Part shown: piece by piece, positions 14,152-16,322 of the stretch
Layout of the letters: each line of letters starts with the position of its first letter
Position numbering within the stretch: position 1 is the first letter of the stretch
Origin: DATEOR01 sp035273885
GTDB lineage: Bacteria > Actinomycetota > Thermoleophilia > Gaiellales > Gaiellaceae
NCBI GenBank assembly: GCA_035273885.1
Contig: DATEOR010000069.1
Span: 1-16,322, forward strand
Length of the DNA stretch: 16,322 nt
Reading direction: 5' to 3'
Translations under genes and position numbers: made by a program
Notes under the pieces: model-generated
Databases searched by the model: none
Seen by the model: the letters and a program-made list of their open reading frames with translations, nothing else
Told to the model about the DNA's origin: nothing

Positions 14152-14255
14152 GTAACAGTCTGTTGCTTAAGGCGAAAAGGGTCCGCATCCTCCACCGGTC
14201 AGCGTTCGCGACTGAACGTGAATGTGACGAGATACGCCTTGTAACAGTCTGTTAC
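14152..14255. repeat. About 104-bp stretch bounded by related palindromes in inverted orientation
   Basis: GTAACAGTCTGTTGC (14152-14166) and GTAACAGTCTGTTAC (14241-14255) are near-identical 15-mers; the second has perfect 7-bp arms around one base. Inside them lie AAGGCG (14169-14174) and CGCCTT (14235-14240), so the ends form inverted repeats of about 21 bases with a 2-base gap and 19 matches. A 5-bp hairpin CGTTC/GAACG sits at 14203-14218. No gene lies here. It could be a pair of TetR-type operators or a small miniature element; no target duplication is evident. Confidence 0.55.
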
Positions 14256-14266
14256 TAGGGTGCTGG

Positions 14267-16252
14267 TCAGATGTGATCGCGCGGGAAGGCGAAATCCCAC
14301 GAGCGCGTGAAGATGATTTCGCCGCTCTCGTGGACGTCGAGCCTCGCCTCGACGTGGAAGGTCTTCGCGTCGCAGGTCATCGAGCTCGTCACCTCGGCCC
14401 GCGTCTGCCAGTCGCCGCGGCCCATGTCGGACGCGGCGTGGAACCGCACCTCGGCCGACAGCGGATCGCCCTCGACGATCGAGTACACGCAGTGGCTCGT
14501 GTCCCCGGAGTCGAGGTCGATGTCGAGGAACCGGAGCGACCCGCCGAGCGCCCAGTCGAAGATCTGCTCGACGCGACCCGTCGCGTGCTCCTTGCGGAGG
14601 TAGCGACCGCCGGAATCGCCCTCGACCTCTTCCACGGCGAGTGGCGCGGAGTGCTCGGGCTCCTCGAACGGCCGTAGCTGGGAGTCCGCCGCGCGCGGCT
14701 CACGCACCGGAAGCTCCAGCCGTCCTCCGTGCACGGTCATGGTCACCGGCTCCGGAGAGGGCCACGCCCACGGCCAGTAGGTCGGCGAGACGGCGACGCG
14801 CAGTCGGTGGCCTCCGGCGAACGAGTGGGCGATCACGTCGAGCGGCACCGTGACTTCGTAGCGTTGCGCCGCCTCGAGCGGCTCCGGGTGCTCGTGGCTC
14901 TCCCGATGGGTGAGGTTCAGCACTCCGCGCGTGACGAGCAACGACGAGCCGTCCGGTGCGACGTCGCAGAGCCGAACCGCGACGAGCGCCTGCGTCCGGT
15001 CGACCTCGAGTTCGAGAACCGCCTGCGGGCGGCCGAGGATCTCGAGCGGCTCCCCGAGCGGCTCGAAGTCCCAGGTCAGCGACACGGCGTCGTCCACCCG
15101 CTGGTCACCGGCAAGATCGGCCGACCCGCCCTCGGCGCACCAGACGCCCGCCTCGACTCCGCACGTCTGGGCTCCCAGGATTGAGTGCGTCCCTCCGCCC
15201 AGGTCGAGCGCCTCCGTGCGGATGTTCGGCGACGGCCACTCGGGCTCGGCCACCCAGCGCCCCTCCCGCACCTCGTAGAACGCGCTCGGAGCCACCGAGT
15301 CCTGCATCCAGGCGCGCAGCATCGGCTCGTCCATGATCCCGGTGTCGATGTCCTTGAGCCAGTGGTCCCACCAGCGGACGCATTCCTGCAGGAAGCCGAT
15401 GCTCGGCCCGGGGAGGGCATCGTCGGGGAAGGCGTGCGCCCAGGGGCCGATCAACCCCTTGCGCGGGCAGGACAGTCCCGCCAGCATCCGCGGCACCGCG
15501 TTCGTGTACCCGTCGACCCAGCCGCCCACGGCGTACACCGGTACCTCGATCGCCGAATAGTCCTCGCAGACCGAGCCGTGCTTCCAGTACTCGTCGCGGC
15601 GCTGGTGCCCGAGCCACGGCTCGATCCAGTTGTTCGCGCTCTCCAGCCGCTCGAGCCAGGCCTCGTGCCACCCGTCGCCGTAGAGCCGCGGGTCCGGCGG
15701 TCGCGCGTTCCAGACGAGCATCGAGGAGGCCCAGTGCAACATGTCGAGCGCTTCCACACATCCCCCGCGGTAGTGGACGTCGTCCGCGTAGCGGTCGTCC
15801 GTCGACATCAGGGTCATGATCGCCTTGAGGCCCGGAGGCCGAAGCGCCGCGAGCTGGAGCGCGTTGAAGCCTCCCCAGGAGATCCCCCACATGCCGAGGT
15901 TGCCGTCGCACCACGTCTGTTCTCGGAGCCAGGCCATCACCTCGAGGCAGTCGGCGTGCTCCTGCTCCGTGTACTCGTCCGTGAGGAGCCCGTCGGACTC
16001 GCCCGTGCCGCGCATGTCGACCCTGACCGTCGCGTAGCCGAAGCCTGCGACATACGGCTGCCGGCGCGCGTCGCGAATCGCGGTGCCGTCCACCTTCCGG
16101 TACGGGAGGAACTCGAGAATCGCAGGGACCGGATCGGACTCGGCGTCCTCCGGCAGCCAGATCCTCGCCGCGAGGCGGCAGCCGTCGGACAGGGTGAGCC
16201 AGGTGTGCTCGATCTCCCGGATCGCGCGCGGAAACTCGGTCCGGGTCGTCAC
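14267..16252 (-). CDS. CocE/NonD family hydrolase (X-Pro dipeptidyl-peptidase/cocaine esterase-like)
   Basis: The 661-residue alpha/beta hydrolase has its triad at Ser125 (GMWGISWGGF), Asp247 (GGWVDGYTN) and His273 (GPWAHAF), and the oxyanion-region motif LPYRK (49-53) with VRVDMRGTGESDG (77-88). A jelly-roll non-catalytic domain follows (about 310-560), as in cocaine esterase and X-prolyl dipeptidyl peptidases. A further C-terminal part of about 100 residues is longer than cocaine esterase (about 570). No signal peptide is visible, so it is probably cytosolic. Members cleave esters, amides or X-Pro peptides; the substrate cannot be told from sequence. GTG 16252 follows AGAGGA by eight bases, which decides the start. 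The neighbouring peptide and amide hydrolases fit a scavenging role. Confidence 0.9.
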   Translation of the reverse strand: MTTRTEFPRAIREIEHTWLTLSDGCRLAARIWLPEDAESDPVPAILEFLPYRKVDGTAIRDARRQPYVAGFGYATVRVDMRGTGESDGLLTDEYTEQEHADCLEVMAWLREQTWCDGNLGMWGISWGGFNALQLAALRPPGLKAIMTLMSTDDRYADDVHYRGGCVEALDMLHWASSMLVWNARPPDPRLYGDGWHEAWLERLESANNWIEPWLGHQRRDEYWKHGSVCEDYSAIEVPVYAVGGWVDGYTNAVPRMLAGLSCPRKGLIGPWAHAFPDDALPGPSIGFLQECVRWWDHWLKDIDTGIMDEPMLRAWMQDSVAPSAFYEVREGRWVAEPEWPSPNIRTEALDLGGGTHSILGAQTCGVEAGVWCAEGGSADLAGDQRVDDAVSLTWDFEPLGEPLEILGRPQAVLELEVDRTQALVAVRLCDVAPDGSSLLVTRGVLNLTHRESHEHPEPLEAAQRYEVTVPLDVIAHSFAGGHRLRVAVSPTYWPWAWPSPEPVTMTVHGGRLELPVREPRAADSQLRPFEEPEHSAPLAVEEVEGDSGGRYLRKEHATGRVEQIFDWALGGSLRFLDIDLDSGDTSHCVYSIVEGDPLSAEVRFHAASDMGRGDWQTRAEVTSSMTCDAKTFHVEARLDVHESGEIIFTRSWDFAFPRDHI

Positions 16253-16278
16253 CGACGGGATCCTCTCATGCGGCGGGA

Positions 16279-16290
16279 TAGGATCGCGCG
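16279..16290 (+). promoter_or_regulatory. Candidate -10 box of the right-edge gene, leaderless layout
   Basis: TAGGAT (16279-16284) is followed by six bases and GTG 16291. The TANNNT-N6-start layout equals that of the S66 gene at 1926-1938. It lies in the 38-bp gap between two divergent genes, and no clear -35 box is seen. Confidence 0.45.
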
Positions 16291-16322
16291 GTGAGCGAAG
16301 CCGTCCGCACGCGCATCGGCGG
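16291..16322 (+). CDS. N-terminus of an unidentified divergent gene, cut by the window edge
   Basis: GTG 16291 opens MSEAVRTRIGG and runs off the window. A -10 box six bases upstream supports this start. Eleven residues are too few to assign; a thiolase-like AVRTxIG start is a loose resemblance only. Confidence 0.4.
   Translation, partial: MSEAVRTRIG

Noticed and set aside
15185..16294. 369-residue open frame on the + strand
   Set aside because: Antisense to the CocE-like hydrolase, whose triad and family length are complete; the product is Arg/Val/Asp-rich without motifs.
1..16322. CRISPR array, tRNA, rRNA, transposase or phage genes
   Set aside because: No regularly spaced repeats, no cloverleaf-like segments and no matching protein motifs were seen on either strand.

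Overview
High-GC DNA with dense, coupled gene packing and several apparently leaderless promoters (a TANNNT -10 box placed 6 to 8 bases before a start codon). This suggests an actinobacterium, possibly a deep-branching one such as Thermoleophilia. That placement rests on style only, because the window has no rRNA or other phylogenetic marker.

Region 1 (1-1887, + strand) is an arsenic resistance operon cut by the left edge. It holds the C-terminal end of a probable arsenite methyltransferase, an ArsN1-type N-acetyltransferase, an aquaporin-family channel with altered NPA boxes, a thiol-type arsenate reductase, and a 68-residue membrane peptide with a CC-x2-C-x2-C cluster. All junctions overlap or abut, so it looks like one transcription and translation unit: As(V) reduction, As(III) or methylarsenical movement through a channel, and acetylation of an organoarsenical such as arsinothricin.

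Region 2 (about 1926-8602, + strand) is a complete peptide uptake operon: an S66 LD-carboxypeptidase-like hydrolase, a lipoprotein substrate-binding protein, two permeases and two ATPases. Almost every junction is an ATGA overlap. The first gene seems to begin at CTG directly behind a -10 box.

Region 3 (8599-11422) is a divergent pair, an M20 metallopeptidase (-) and a YtcJ-like amidohydrolase (+). Their start codons form the two ends of a 10-bp palindrome. Both outer ends share a CTAG stop overlap with the convergent neighbour.

Region 4 (11419-13847, - strand) has a TIM-barrel amidohydrolase/decarboxylase coupled to a Rieske ferredoxin, then a leaderless PadR regulator coupled to a HAAS-domain membrane protein. 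The padR promoter overlaps an imperfect palindrome that may be its own operator.

Region 5 (13851-16322) holds a serine hydrolase relic (+) that has lost its catalytic core, a roughly 104-bp stretch bounded by related palindromes in inverted orientation, a complete CocE/X-Pro dipeptidyl peptidase-like hydrolase (-), and the first codons of a divergent gene at the right edge.

Apart from the arsenic operon, the theme is uptake and hydrolysis of peptides, amides and esters. No tRNA, rRNA, CRISPR array, transposase or phage gene was seen. The least explained items are the Cys-cluster peptide, the paired palindromes at 14152-14255 and the amidohydrolase-ferredoxin pair.
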